Positions 18,079 through 25,811 of a stretch of DNA of 47,617 nucleotides are shown here, piece after piece. The notes below the pieces were generated by a model, which searched no databases, had not been told where the DNA came from, and was given only the letters and a program-made list of their open reading frames with translations. The position numbers and the translations under genes were made by a program. Each line of letters begins with the position of its first letter. Positions within the stretch are counted from its first letter, which is position 1. This DNA comes from Sulfurihydrogenibium sp. (GTDB lineage: Bacteria; Aquificota; Aquificia; Aquificales; Hydrogenothermaceae): positions 1-47,617 of the forward strand of contig NZ_JAPYVU010000007.1 of assembly GCF_028276765.1 (NCBI RefSeq), in the 5' to 3' direction.

Positions 18079-19488
18079 TTACCAGCTAAGCTCAGCTGTT
18101 AACATGTATTTTGTTCTGTCTTTATCATTGTTTTTAGTATCACATGTAGCTCCAGTACAATACGAGCTTGCCTTATAATCAAAAGATGCTACGTTTACAA
18201 TCCATTTTACATATTTGTTCATAGTGTATGCCACGCCTGCATAATATGCTTTTCTATCTTTATAGAAAGCTGTTTTTTGATATCCGTCTTTAAACTTCCA
18301 GTAGTCATATCTTCCAAAAATAGCCCAATCTTGAACTGGTCTTACTTCTGCGTTTACAGAGTATCCATCACCTGCTTGTGAAGAAAGTGAGTTATAATCT
18401 GTTTTTGCATACTGTGCTGCGATTAAGAACATTGGATGGTTATAAACTGCATGGATGTGATAGAGGTTAAGATTTTTGTGAGTAGCTGGGTTTTGTCCTA
18501 CAATTTTGCCTTTAGGATCTGAATTAACATGACAATCTGATGGATTAGGACCATTACAAACATAATTATACGTAGTTTGGTAGATATAGTCACTAAAATT
18601 ATTATCATTATATCCAATGTTGCTTGCTAAGTGTAAAGATATGTTTGCGTATTGGTCTTTTGTTGGGTTTACTTTTTTATCTCCGTTTCCAAATATGTGA
18701 TATGTTACTCTACCTTCAAAAGAGTTGTGGAAGCCAGATGAGTTTTTAGAACTTGTATTGATCTTGTCATAACCTTCTCCGTTAAACATTCCTATTTCAG
18801 AAGTGATGTATGGAGTTTTTGTCTTGAAGTTAATTCCAAGGTCTGCTGATGGCCATAATCCCATTCCATCTCCAGACTCCATAAATGTTTTATCTATAGA
18901 CCTGTACCACCATCCAGAATGCTCTTCATAATCAATCCAAGGTGTATGAACTATACCAAACTCAAAGCCAGTGTGAGGTATTAAATCTGAGATATCTTTC
19001 CATAAATAACCGTATTTAATTTTGAGTTTATAGTCTGTACCTGCTGATAAATCAGTTGTAAATCTGATATAGTCTTTGTCTGAGATGTAAGCCTTTGTAT
19101 CAAAGTAAAATCTTCTTGCTTCAAAATCCCCTGAGTCGTTAATTCCTCCGTTGTATTTTTTCTTACTAGCTTGATAAGTATAGCCTAAGTAAGCCTTTCC
19201 GCCAATTTCAAACTTCTTAAACTTACCTGTTAATGCTGGCATGTCTCCCCATTTTTTCTCAAGCTTTGCCAACTTGTCTTTTGCTTCCATTGCTGTTTTG
19301 TCAATTTCCGCTTGGTATCTTGCCTTTTCTGCCTCTTCTTTTGCAAGCTGCTCGTCAATTGCTGCAGCTTCATCTTCTTTTAAGATACCCTTCTCAACAA
19401 GTTTTTTGAGAATAGGGTTCTCGACAACTTGTGCGTTTGCAAGTCCTACAGCTCCTAAGAGAGCCATCACTGCTAAAGTTCTCTTCAT
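18079..19488 (-). CDS. Outer-membrane porin, probably phosphate-regulated
   Basis: The 469-aa protein has a signal peptide (MKRTLAVMALLGAVGLANAQ) and a helical, charged segment (about 35-78, EEAEKARYQAEIDKTAMEAKDK) likely to form a trimer coiled coil in the periplasm. A beta-barrel domain follows, with alternating aromatic strands ending in LTAELSW, i.e. a C-terminal aromatic residue as expected for outer-membrane insertion. The barrel resembles the phosphate-selective porin O/P group by layout, and its place just upstream of pstS supports an outer-membrane route for phosphate or polyphosphate. The barrel contains four Cys near two loops (CNGPNPSDC, CTGATC), which is unusual for porins. Confidence 0.75.
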   Translation of the reverse strand: MKRTLAVMALLGAVGLANAQVVENPILKKLVEKGILKEDEAAAIDEQLAKEEAEKARYQAEIDKTAMEAKDKLAKLEKKWGDMPALTGKFKKFEIGGKAYLGYTYQASKKKYNGGINDSGDFEARRFYFDTKAYISDKDYIRFTTDLSAGTDYKLKIKYGYLWKDISDLIPHTGFEFGIVHTPWIDYEEHSGWWYRSIDKTFMESGDGMGLWPSADLGINFKTKTPYITSEIGMFNGEGYDKINTSSKNSSGFHNSFEGRVTYHIFGNGDKKVNPTKDQYANISLHLASNIGYNDNNFSDYIYQTTYNYVCNGPNPSDCHVNSDPKGKIVGQNPATHKNLNLYHIHAVYNHPMFLIAAQYAKTDYNSLSSQAGDGYSVNAEVRPVQDWAIFGRYDYWKFKDGYQKTAFYKDRKAYYAGVAYTMNKYVKWIVNVASFDYKASSYCTGATCDTKNNDKDRTKYMLTAELSW

Positions 19489-19524
19489 CTAAACAACCTC
19501 CTCTAAAAATATTATTCGCATATC

Positions 19525-19577
19525 ACTATATCAAAAGAATTTTAAGATTTAATGAAAGAATGGTTAAAATTTGTTAA
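19525..19577 (-). promoter_or_regulatory. Porin promoter with TTAAC repeats
   Basis: On the minus strand TTAACA (19577-19572) and TTAACC (19567-19562) lie 10 nt apart. TTTCAT follows in phase, and a -10-like TATAGT lies at 19525-19530. This echoes the region upstream of pstS and suggests shared control by the Pho system. Confidence 0.35.
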
Positions 19578-19595
19578 TAATTTTTTCAAATTTCA

Positions 19596-19774
19596 TACCT
19601 TGGGTGAGAAATTAGCGGTTTTTATAAAATTTAAAAAATGAGATCCTTCGGCCTTACGGCCTCAGGATGACAAAGAAAGGTTGAATGATAAGAATCAGAA
19701 AAAAGGTAACCTTATTTGTCATTCTGCAGCCGGCGAAGAATCTCATACTTTTATTGAATTTCTCATCCGACGTA
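19596..19774. repeat. Family-2 MITE-like repeat, complete (179 bp)
   Basis: Ends are TACCTTGGGTGAGAAATT (left) and AATTTCTCATCCGACGTA (right), an inverted repeat. Between them lie GAGATCCTTCGGCCTTACGG...GGATGAC, the spacer AAAGGTTGAATGATAAG, and GTCATTCTGCAGCCGGCGAAGAATCTC written as its two halves. Core order is inverse-then-direct, the opposite of family 1. Confidence 0.75.
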
Positions 19775-19794
19775 TTTAGAATTAATTTATAATT

Positions 19795-19938
19795 GAAACT
19801 GTTCCAAAAATCAATGTTGTCATTCTGAGCGTTAGCGAAGAATCTCATTTTTTCTTATTTTAAAAGAGGAGATCCTTCAGTCTTACGGCCTCAGGACGAC
19901 ATGGAAAAGAGAACTTACTATAATTTTGGAACACTCTT
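19795..19938. repeat. Family-1 MITE-like repeat, complete (144 bp)
   Basis: Left end GAAACTGTTCCAAAAA, core GTCATTCTGAGCGTTAGCG, spacer, inverse core GATCCTTCAGTCTTACGG and right end TTTTGGAACACTCTT. It finishes 2 bp before the last base of the methyltransferase gene, so its stems may act as a 3' hairpin for that transcript. Confidence 0.75.
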
Positions 19939-19940
19939 AT

Positions 19941-20588
19941 TTATAATTTCTCAGCAGATATAACGACAAAACTTCCTTCGCCATATCCTTCTTTTGGCAT
20001 TTCTACTTCTTTAATTTCTTCTATTGGCTTAAAAATCGTCTGATAAAATTTAAAATTTCCAAAACCATATTTTTCTAACATTTTAACAATTTCATCGACA
20101 GAATAAAAATTAGCGTATTTATAGAACAAATGTCCTTGTTTTTTCTTTTCAAAATAAAACTGACCTAAAGGGCTATTTTTATCTATGATTCCAACAATTA
20201 GTCTTCCGCCAATTTTTAAAACTCTTTCAGCTTCTTTTATAACATTTTCAGGATTTTTTACAAAGCAAATTGTTATAACAATGGCTACAAAATCAAATTC
20301 TTCATCATTAAACGGTAATTTTTCACCGTAACCTAAAAACGTTTTAATCCCTCTTTTTTTAGCAATTTTTAACATTTCTTCCGATGGGTCTATTCCATAC
20401 TCAATGCCTAAAACTGCAGCAAATCTGCCTGTTCCTACTCCTATTTCAAGCCCTTTCTTACCATGAGGAATAGCTTTTTTAAGAGCTTCTACTTCAGAGA
20501 GATAGATATATTTGTTTTTCTCATACCATTCATCATAATTTTTAACATTTTTATTAAAGACTTCTTGAATTTCTAAACTATTTTCCAT
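19941..20588 (-). CDS. Class I SAM-dependent methyltransferase
   Basis: The 215-aa protein has motif I GLEIGVGTGRFAAVLG, the acidic strand end GIDPSEEMLKIAKKRG, motif IV-like FDFVAIVITICFVKNPENVIKE and the post-motif strand GGRLIVGIID. This is the UbiE/COQ5-like Methyltransf_11 layout. The substrate cannot be told from sequence. It follows the SSB-tail gene by 5 nt, so the pair is almost certainly cotranscribed. The stop lies 2 bp from a family-1 repeat. Confidence 0.85.
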   Translation of the reverse strand: MENSLEIQEVFNKNVKNYDEWYEKNKYIYLSEVEALKKAIPHGKKGLEIGVGTGRFAAVLGIEYGIDPSEEMLKIAKKRGIKTFLGYGEKLPFNDEEFDFVAIVITICFVKNPENVIKEAERVLKIGGRLIVGIIDKNSPLGQFYFEKKKQGHLFYKYANFYSVDEIVKMLEKYGFGNFKFYQTIFKPIEEIKEVEMPKEGYGEGSFVVISAEKL

Positions 20589-20593
20589 TTTTA

Positions 20594-21154
20594 TTAAAAA
20601 GGAATATCTTCATCATCAATATCATCAAGAGATTCAAAATCTATATCCTTATTATTTGCAAAATTAAAAATATCAGATAAAACTATTCCAGTACTTTGAT
20701 TTATTATATAGTACATCTTCTTACTTAATCTATCTATGGCATTTTTTAGCACATTAACTTCCTCTTTCTCTGCTTCACAGTCTTGAACTTTTACTTTTAT
20801 GTAGCTATCTCTGTAAAAACTATCTCCAAAAGATTGGATTTCATAAGAGTATATTTCCAATTTAATAAAAAACTCGTTTAAACAGTAGGATTCGTTCATT
20901 AATGCTGTTAAATGTTCAAGCTCTTTCTTTATTTTATTTTTCATTTCATTTGCGATCAGATCTATTAGTAAATATTCTTTTGTAGTTTTTATTTCCGTAA
21001 TTTCTATATCCAATTTATAATCATCATTTATGAATACTTTGTATTCTATGTCTATTTGGTCAAAATAGATTGAGTCTCTTGTTTTCAGTTGATTACCAAC
21101 ATCTTCTACAACAGATTTTTTTAGCATATCTTCTAAAATTTGATATTTACTCAT
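20594..21154 (-). CDS. Unknown protein with an SSB-like C-terminal tail
   Basis: I do not recognise the 186-aa protein. It starts after AAGGAGT and has a mixed alpha/beta pattern: a short helix, then strands KLDIEITEIKTTKEYLLIDL, a charged helix LIANEMKNKIKKELEHL, and strands ending YIKVKVQD. A low-complexity acidic C-terminus ends in DIDDEDIPF. That end is the tail by which bacterial SSB recruits repair and replication proteins (consensus DDDIPF with a free terminal Phe); the genuine SSB at 28705-29118 ends DEDVPF. No OB-fold is evident. It is the first gene of a pair with the methyltransferase at 19941. Composition matches neighbouring genes. Confidence 0.75.
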   Translation of the reverse strand: MSKYQILEDMLKKSVVEDVGNQLKTRDSIYFDQIDIEYKVFINDDYKLDIEITEIKTTKEYLLIDLIANEMKNKIKKELEHLTALMNESYCLNEFFIKLEIYSYEIQSFGDSFYRDSYIKVKVQDCEAEKEEVNVLKNAIDRLSKKMYYIINQSTGIVLSDIFNFANNKDIDFESLDDIDDEDIPF

Positions 21155-21232
21155 ATGATACTCCTTAAAAAAACTTGTAAACTATTTTAACAAAAACTTA
21201 GGGTTAAAATATATATTTCTAAGTCTTATATA

Positions 21233-21303
21233 GAGAAATTCAATAAAAATATAAGATTCTTCGCCGGCTGCAGAATGACGATGTGGATTTGTGGAACACC
21301 CTC
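21233..21303. repeat. Chimeric repeat: family-2 side, one core, family-1 end
   Basis: One core unit (GATTCTTCGCCGGCTGCAG...AATGAC) is flanked on the left by the family-2 border (GAGAAATTCAATAAAA) and on the right by a family-1 terminus (GTGGAACACCCTC, ending 21303). The family-1 end is embedded in an IS-A remnant (21304 onward). Confidence 0.6.
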
Positions 21304-21552
21304 ATATCTCCATAGGCAAAATCTGTAGCATGTGCTATGTAGCACTGTCCTGTTTTTCCAGCAATAGTTTTAAAGCCAAGATATTTAGGTTCTTAAAGGA
21401 CTTCTCTATAAGAATATTGTTTTAGTGTTTGATATAGAAATATAGCTATTGAGATTATCCAAAAACTTTTACAATTTAATTGCAATATCATAAAATTATA
21501 TCTGATTTTGTGTATTTAATTTTAACTGAGAAAATAATTTTGGAACACCCTC
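21304..21552 (-). mobile_element. Internally deleted IS-A copy
   Basis: Read on the minus strand, this region matches IS-A (131-570): the terminus TGAGGGTGTTCCAAAATT, then TTTCTCAGTTAAAATTAAAT, the AATAGCTATATTTCTATATC segment and the GATGCTACAGATTTTGCC-like catalytic region (here with CATGCTAC). About 70-190 bp are missing in at least two places. It is inverted relative to the copy at the left edge and is joined to a family-1 terminus at 21303, where a MITE appears to have inserted. Confidence 0.7.
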
Positions 21553-21554
21553 AA

Positions 21555-21570
21555 CTATGAGGAATTGAAA
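21555..21570 (+). repeat. Solitary 3' fragment of the CRISPR repeat
   Basis: CTATGAGGAATTGAAA is identical to bases 14-29 of the 30-bp repeat of the array at 46806-47234. It begins 2 bp after the terminus of the IS-A remnant and is followed by non-repeat sequence (21571 onward) of spacer-like character. No second repeat follows. A 16-nt match is unlikely by chance in this window. Confidence 0.6.
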
Positions 21571-21646
21571 TGTATTAAACTCAAATATGATTACTCCACT
21601 TTTCCGATAATCCTGCCTGAAAACTTTAGTCAAAATAATCTCGTCC

Positions 21647-21674
21647 TTGAATCATAACTCTTTATGACTATATT
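21647..21674 (+). promoter_or_regulatory. Probable promoter of the SDR-MBL-thiO operon
   Basis: TTGAAT (21647-21652), 16 nt, TATATT (21669-21674), then GAAGGA 6 nt before the ATG at 21706. It is the only reasonable promoter before this four-gene run. Confidence 0.4.
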
Positions 21675-21705
21675 TAAACTCTAATAAATCTTATGAAGGA
21701 TTAAG

Positions 21706-22431
21706 ATGGACTTAAAAGGGAAAAACGCTTTAATCACAGGTGGTTCTAAAAGGATTGGCAGGGAGATTGTTTTAGGTCTTGCTGAGCATGGCTGTAATGT
21801 ACTGATTCATTATAACTCTTCCAAAGAAGAGGCTGAAAAAGTATTACAGCAAGCAAAAAGCTTTGGAGTAAAAGCAGAGATTATAAGGGCGGATTTACTT
21901 GATGAAAACCAGCTTATAAGTTTAGTAAACCAATCACTTAATATTTTTGGACACATAGACATTCTAATAAACAACGCATCAATCTACTACAAAAAACCAT
22001 TAGAAGAAGCTACCTTTGAAGATTTAGAAATATTTTACAAGATACATATAAAAGCACCATTCTATTTGTCAAAGAAATTTGGAAAAATTATGTATGAAAG
22101 GAAAGAAGGAAGGATTATAAACATAATAGATTATTCAGCAATTCTTCCTTACAAAGATTTTACACCTTACAGTATATCAAAAGGTGGAATGGTTACCATG
22201 ACAAAAGCATTTGCAAAAGAGTTTGCACCTTACGTACTTGTAAATGGAATACTACCAGGTCCAATCATACCGGCAGAAGGTTTAGATGACATAGAAAAGC
22301 CACTTCAAAAGACACTACTTAAAAAATGGGCGGGTGGAAAAGAAGTTTTTAAGGCTGTAAAATATTTAATAGAAACTGATTTTACAACAGGAGCTTTAAT
22401 CCCTGTAGAAGGAGGAAGGTTAATATTTTAG
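21706..22431 (+). CDS. Short-chain reductase, pteridine-reductase/FolM-like
   Basis: The 241-aa Rossmann enzyme has TGGSKRIG (11-18), i.e. TGxxxRxG instead of the TGxxxGxG of ordinary SDRs; this Arg form marks NADPH-dependent pteridine reductases. The active site reads Asp142, Tyr155 and Lys159, with Asp 13 residues before Tyr where FabG has Ser. The same D-Y-K set is found in PTR1/FolM-type enzymes. NNAS (89-92) and the C-terminal GGRLIF are also present. The likely reaction is NADPH reduction of dihydropterin or dihydrofolate, though a 3-oxoacyl-ACP reductase role cannot be excluded by eye. It heads the operon and its stop overlaps the probable start of the next gene. Confidence 0.8.
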   Translation: MDLKGKNALITGGSKRIGREIVLGLAEHGCNVLIHYNSSKEEAEKVLQQAKSFGVKAEIIRADLLDENQLISLVNQSLNIFGHIDILINNASIYYKKPLEEATFEDLEIFYKIHIKAPFYLSKKFGKIMYERKEGRIINIIDYSAILPYKDFTPYSISKGGMVTMTKAFAKEFAPYVLVNGILPGPIIPAEGLDDIEKPLQKTLLKKWAGGKEVFKAVKYLIETDFTTGALIPVEGGRLIF

Positions 22432-23189
22432 ATTATATAATTTTTCTTGGTACTGGTGGTGGTAGAACTGTAGTTTTTAGACAGCTCAGACATTCTGGAG
22501 GAATGTGGCTTCATTTTGCCGGTAAAAACATACTGATAGACCCAGGACCTGGAAGCTTAATCAGAATCTTTGAAAGAGGATTAGAGCCAAGAGATTTAAA
22601 CGCAATAGTTTTATCCCATAGACATTTAGACCATGTAGCAGATGTAGCATCTGTCGTAGAGTCTGCCACAGATAGCAATAAAAATAAATTAGATTTATTG
22701 CTTGCCCCAAAAGACGCAGTAGATGGAGATGACCCGGTTGTTTTAAAATACACTAAAAAAGGCTTTAAAAAAATTGAGATAACAGAGCTTGGAAAAACCA
22801 TTGAATACGAAAGCATAAAAATAAAACCCTTAATCAAGCACATACACCAGGGTGCAGATACCTACAGCTTACAGTTTGAATATAACAAAAAAATTTTTAT
22901 ATATGTAGCTTGCGGAAGATTTTACGAAGATATGTTGTATGCATACCCAGAAAATCCAGATGTTATGGTTTTTAACACTACATTTGTAAAACCCAATTTA
23001 AACTATTATCATCTTTCTGCCGAAGATGTAGAAAGGATAATCGAAAAAGTAAAACCTAAACTAACCATTTTGACCCATTTCAGTATACAGATGTTAAAGT
23101 ATACACCTTCTAAGGTTGCAAAAGAAATGTCAGACAGAACAGGTTTAAAAGTAATGGCTGCGTATGATGGATTAAAGGTGGATTTTTAG
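22425..23189 (+). CDS. Metallo-beta-lactamase-fold hydrolase with a probable ATT start
   Basis: The first ATG of this frame (22503) would omit the conserved first strand. Upstream in frame the sequence reads LDYIIFLGTGGGRTVVFR, exactly the N-terminus expected for this fold, and no ATG, GTG or TTG precedes it. GGAGGAAGG (22411-22419) is well placed for an ATT at 22425, giving 254 aa and overlapping the SDR stop. The metal site is VLSHRHLDHVAD (HxHxDH), with further His in the LIKHIHQGAD and TILTHFSI segments; the usual metal-bridging Asp strand reads YVACGRF, so one ligand may differ. The family acts on diverse phosphodiesters and thioesters; the substrate here is unknown. Confidence 0.75.
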   Translation: MLDYIIFLGTGGGRTVVFRQLRHSGGMWLHFAGKNILIDPGPGSLIRIFERGLEPRDLNAIVLSHRHLDHVADVASVVESATDSNKNKLDLLLAPKDAVDGDDPVVLKYTKKGFKKIEITELGKTIEYESIKIKPLIKHIHQGADTYSLQFEYNKKIFIYVACGRFYEDMLYAYPENPDVMVFNTTFVKPNLNYYHLSAEDVERIIEKVKPKLTILTHFSIQMLKYTPSKVAKEMSDRTGLKVMAAYDGLKVDF

Positions 23190-23199
23190 GAGTGTATAG

Positions 23200-24297
23200 T
23201 TGAAAGGTATAATCATCGGCGGTGGAATTATAGGGCTTTCGATAGCAAGAGAATTAAACAAATTGGGTTATGAAATTACGATTTTGGAAAAAAATTTACT
23301 TGGAAGAGGGGCATCATGGGCGGCCGGTGGTATGCTTGCACCTCAAGCAGAGGGTTTAACCGGAAATTTTCTAAATTTTGCCGTTGAATCTAGAGAGATG
23401 TATAAAGATTTCGTAAAGCAGCTTGAAAAAGAGACAGGGAATGAAGTTTCATATTATGAATGTGGAATTGTTTGTCCTGCTTTTTCAGAGAAAGAAATGG
23501 AAAACTTATCTAAAAGAGTAGATTATTACAAAGAATTAGGCTTAGAGTCAAAAATTCTTACTCGTCAAGAAATTTTAGATATGGGAATTAAAATCTCAAG
23601 TTTTGTTATCGGTGGAGCTTTTTTCCCACAGGATAAGCAGGTTGATAATAGAAAACTCGTTATATCATTAGTTAAATATGTAAAAAATTCTAATATAACT
23701 GTGAAAGAGTTTACAGAAGTTAAATTTATAGAGGCTGATAATGGAATATTTCAAAGAGTGATCACAAACAATGGGGCTTTTGAAGCAGATTTTTGTATTT
23801 TAGCTGCTGGAGCTTGGTCGGGCGAAATAGAACCTATCAAAGTTTTTCCAGTTAAAGGACAAATGTTGTCATTCAAAACAAAAACTAAAAATGAAATTTC
23901 AAAAATCCTATATAGCAGTAGAGCTTACATAATTCCAAGAAAAGATAGCAATTTAGTTGTTGTTGGTGCTACGCAAGAAAATGTTTTTTTTAAAGAAGGA
24001 AATACGGTATCCGGAATATTTTCACTGCTTAAAGGTTTGTTAGAAACTTTACCATCTACGAAAGACTATGAAATCACAGAAACTTGGTATGGATTTAGAC
24101 CAGCAACTCCCGATGGTCTTCCTATTCTTGGAAAATCTGAGATAAAAAATTTATACTATGCTACAGGCCATTTCAGAAACGGAATATTACTTGCTCCAAT
24201 TACAGCAAAATTAATAACTCAATTAATTCACAAAGGAGAAGAATCGCGTTATTTAAAAATGTTTGATTTCAGTAGATTTTATATAAAAGAGGAGTGA
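23200..24297 (+). CDS. thiO: Glycine oxidase ThiO-like FAD enzyme
   Basis: The 365-aa D-amino-acid-oxidase-fold protein opens with the FAD motif GIIIGGGIIGLSIARELNKL and continues to LEKN for the ribose site. It carries the ThiO hallmark GASWAAGGMLAP and ends with GFRPATPDGLPILGKSE and YATGHFRNGILLAPITA. ThiO converts glycine to iminoacetate for the thiazole of thiamine. The start is TTG with AGGAGTG upstream. It follows the MBL gene by 10 nt and is 4 nt from the next ORF, so it belongs to the operon. ThiL is elsewhere (1538-2479). Confidence 0.85.
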   Translation: MKGIIIGGGIIGLSIARELNKLGYEITILEKNLLGRGASWAAGGMLAPQAEGLTGNFLNFAVESREMYKDFVKQLEKETGNEVSYYECGIVCPAFSEKEMENLSKRVDYYKELGLESKILTRQEILDMGIKISSFVIGGAFFPQDKQVDNRKLVISLVKYVKNSNITVKEFTEVKFIEADNGIFQRVITNNGAFEADFCILAAGAWSGEIEPIKVFPVKGQMLSFKTKTKNEISKILYSSRAYIIPRKDSNLVVVGATQENVFFKEGNTVSGIFSLLKGLLETLPSTKDYEITETWYGFRPATPDGLPILGKSEIKNLYYATGHFRNGILLAPITAKLITQLIHKGEESRYLKMFDFSRFYIKEE

Positions 24298-24301
24298 AAT
24301 T

Positions 24302-24634
24302 ATGAAGGTAAAGGATTATATTGAAGGTGGATTAAAAAATTTTGTAGAAGTTACTCCTTCAGATTATAAAGAAATTGGAAAATGTAAAAGCGGTTGTCAT
24401 GCGGTTAGTTTTTATATTAAAGAAGAAAATGGTAAAATTACTGATGTTAAATTCAACTCATCCAAAAGATGTAAAAAATTACTTGCAGTTGCTGATTATG
24501 TTGCAGAGATAATAAAACAAAAAGGTAAAGTTGAGTTTAAAGATGAAGAAGTCTTGGAATTCTTTAAAGATGAAAAAGAAATAGAAAAAGTTAAAGATAG
24601 ATTAGAGATTATCAAGAAGGCGTTAAACAAGTGA
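24302..24634 (+). CDS. Small IscU/NifU-like protein, degenerate
   Basis: This 110-aa protein is not clearly assignable. Its middle reads GKCKSGCHAVSFYIKEENG, then KITDVKFNSSKRCKKLLAVA, followed by KGK and a charged C-terminal helix ending DRLEIIKKALNK. That order resembles the IscU/NifU fold (GxxxCGD, ITDVxFxxxGC, then a C-terminal helix). But the Cys are at 28, 32 and 57, the Asp of CGD is missing and the third conserved Cys is absent. It may be a scaffold relative that has lost cluster assembly, or an unrelated small metal-binding protein. Good RBS (GGAG) before the ATG. Confidence 0.5.
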   Translation: MKVKDYIEGGLKNFVEVTPSDYKEIGKCKSGCHAVSFYIKEENGKITDVKFNSSKRCKKLLAVADYVAEIIKQKGKVEFKDEEVLEFFKDEKEIEKVKDRLEIIKKALNK

Positions 24635-24740
24635 GTAAGTAGATTAGGTAAAAAACATATCAGAGAAGTATATCTTACAAGAAATTCAACAAAAACGTGA
24701 GATTACAGGTGTTATAAATTTTAGTTGAGCTTGATAATTA

Positions 24741-25811
24741 TCACGAAAAACTAACCTTTTTACTGTTTAAAATATAAAGACCAATCACTAAAAACACAAC
24801 GTCAAAAAAGAATATAGAAAAATACGGAATATTGCCAACTTCAGCAACGGCAGATATTAGTGATGTTCCATACCAGTAAAATACTGTTGCCAAAAATCCT
24901 AAAGCAGTGTAAAGCTTATTATTAGTCCATATAAATCCAAGAATGAAAACCGTTAAAATAAAAGGTGCTATAACAGTAGCCAACTTTTCATAAAACTTGC
25001 TCCAAAAATAATATGATTCATAACCATAAGCTTGAGATATGGAAGCTATTTTGTATAACTCTGAAATTGACACAGGCTTTTTAGCCAGGATAATTTTTTT
25101 TATGTTCTCTACATCAATATTTATATCTAAAATTTTTTTATCAAATTTTTCAACTATAATGTTATCTAAGCTATTTATTTTTATCAACCTTCCGTTTGAT
25201 GCTTCAATTTTATCTAAGCTAACTTTAAAATCTTCTGCTTCTAATCTGTAAATTGGGTTAAACTCCTTATCTAAGCTAATAAATATTAGTTTTTTTCCAA
25301 CCTTTGAGTTTAAATCAAAAAAATCAAAGTATAAAAATTGGTTTTCTCCTATCCTTAGCCACATTTTATAAGCTATGCCTTTGACTTTTTCATCTTCTTG
25401 CTGATTTTTTAACTTTAAATATAAAGTTTGATATATCTGATTAGTCTTTGGCATAACGGTTTCTAAATTTATGACTTGTAAAACCACAACCAAGATTGAA
25501 AAGAGCATAATTCTTATTGAGATATAATTTAAGGATATTCCATTTAGTATGATTGGATAAATTTCTCTGCTTTTTATTAAGTCATTGATAAACATAAAAG
25601 ATGCTACTATTAAAGAAATTGGGATTATGTAATAAGCATTTTCAGGAAGCTTTGTTAGGATGTACAAAGTTAAAGTGCTAAATTCTATGTTTTTTGCTTT
25701 TTTTAAAATCTCAATAAGCTCAATTAAAGCAGAGACTATTGAGAAAGATGGAAAAATGATAAGTAAATATACAAAAAGCTTTTTGTAAATGTAAGCATCT
25801 AAAATTCGCAT
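24741..25811 (-). CDS. LptF/LptG-family permease
   Basis: The 356-aa protein has three N-terminal helices, a large periplasmic jellyroll-like middle (about 125-260, LENQ..., LWLRIGENQFLYFDF) and three C-terminal helices. This is the YjgP/YjgQ layout. Together with LptB it extracts lipopolysaccharide from the inner membrane; only one paralogue is here, so F and G cannot be told apart. It overlaps the MlaE-like gene by one base (stop and start share 25811), indicating coupling of the two envelope-lipid genes. Confidence 0.85.
   Translation of the reverse strand: MRILDAYIYKKLFVYLLIIFPSFSIVSALIELIEILKKAKNIEFSTLTLYILTKLPENAYYIIPISLIVASFMFINDLIKSREIYPIILNGISLNYISIRIMLFSILVVVLQVINLETVMPKTNQIYQTLYLKLKNQQEDEKVKGIAYKMWLRIGENQFLYFDFFDLNSKVGKKLIFISLDKEFNPIYRLEAEDFKVSLDKIEASNGRLIKINSLDNIIVEKFDKKILDINIDVENIKKIILAKKPVSISELYKIASISQAYGYESYYFWSKFYEKLATVIAPFILTVFILGFIWTNNKLYTALGFLATVFYWYGTSLISAVAEVGNIPYFSIFFFDVVFLVIGLYILNSKKVSFS

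Noticed and set aside
19654-19848. 64-codon ORF on the minus strand
   Set aside because: Runs through two adjacent dispersed repeats; no RBS.
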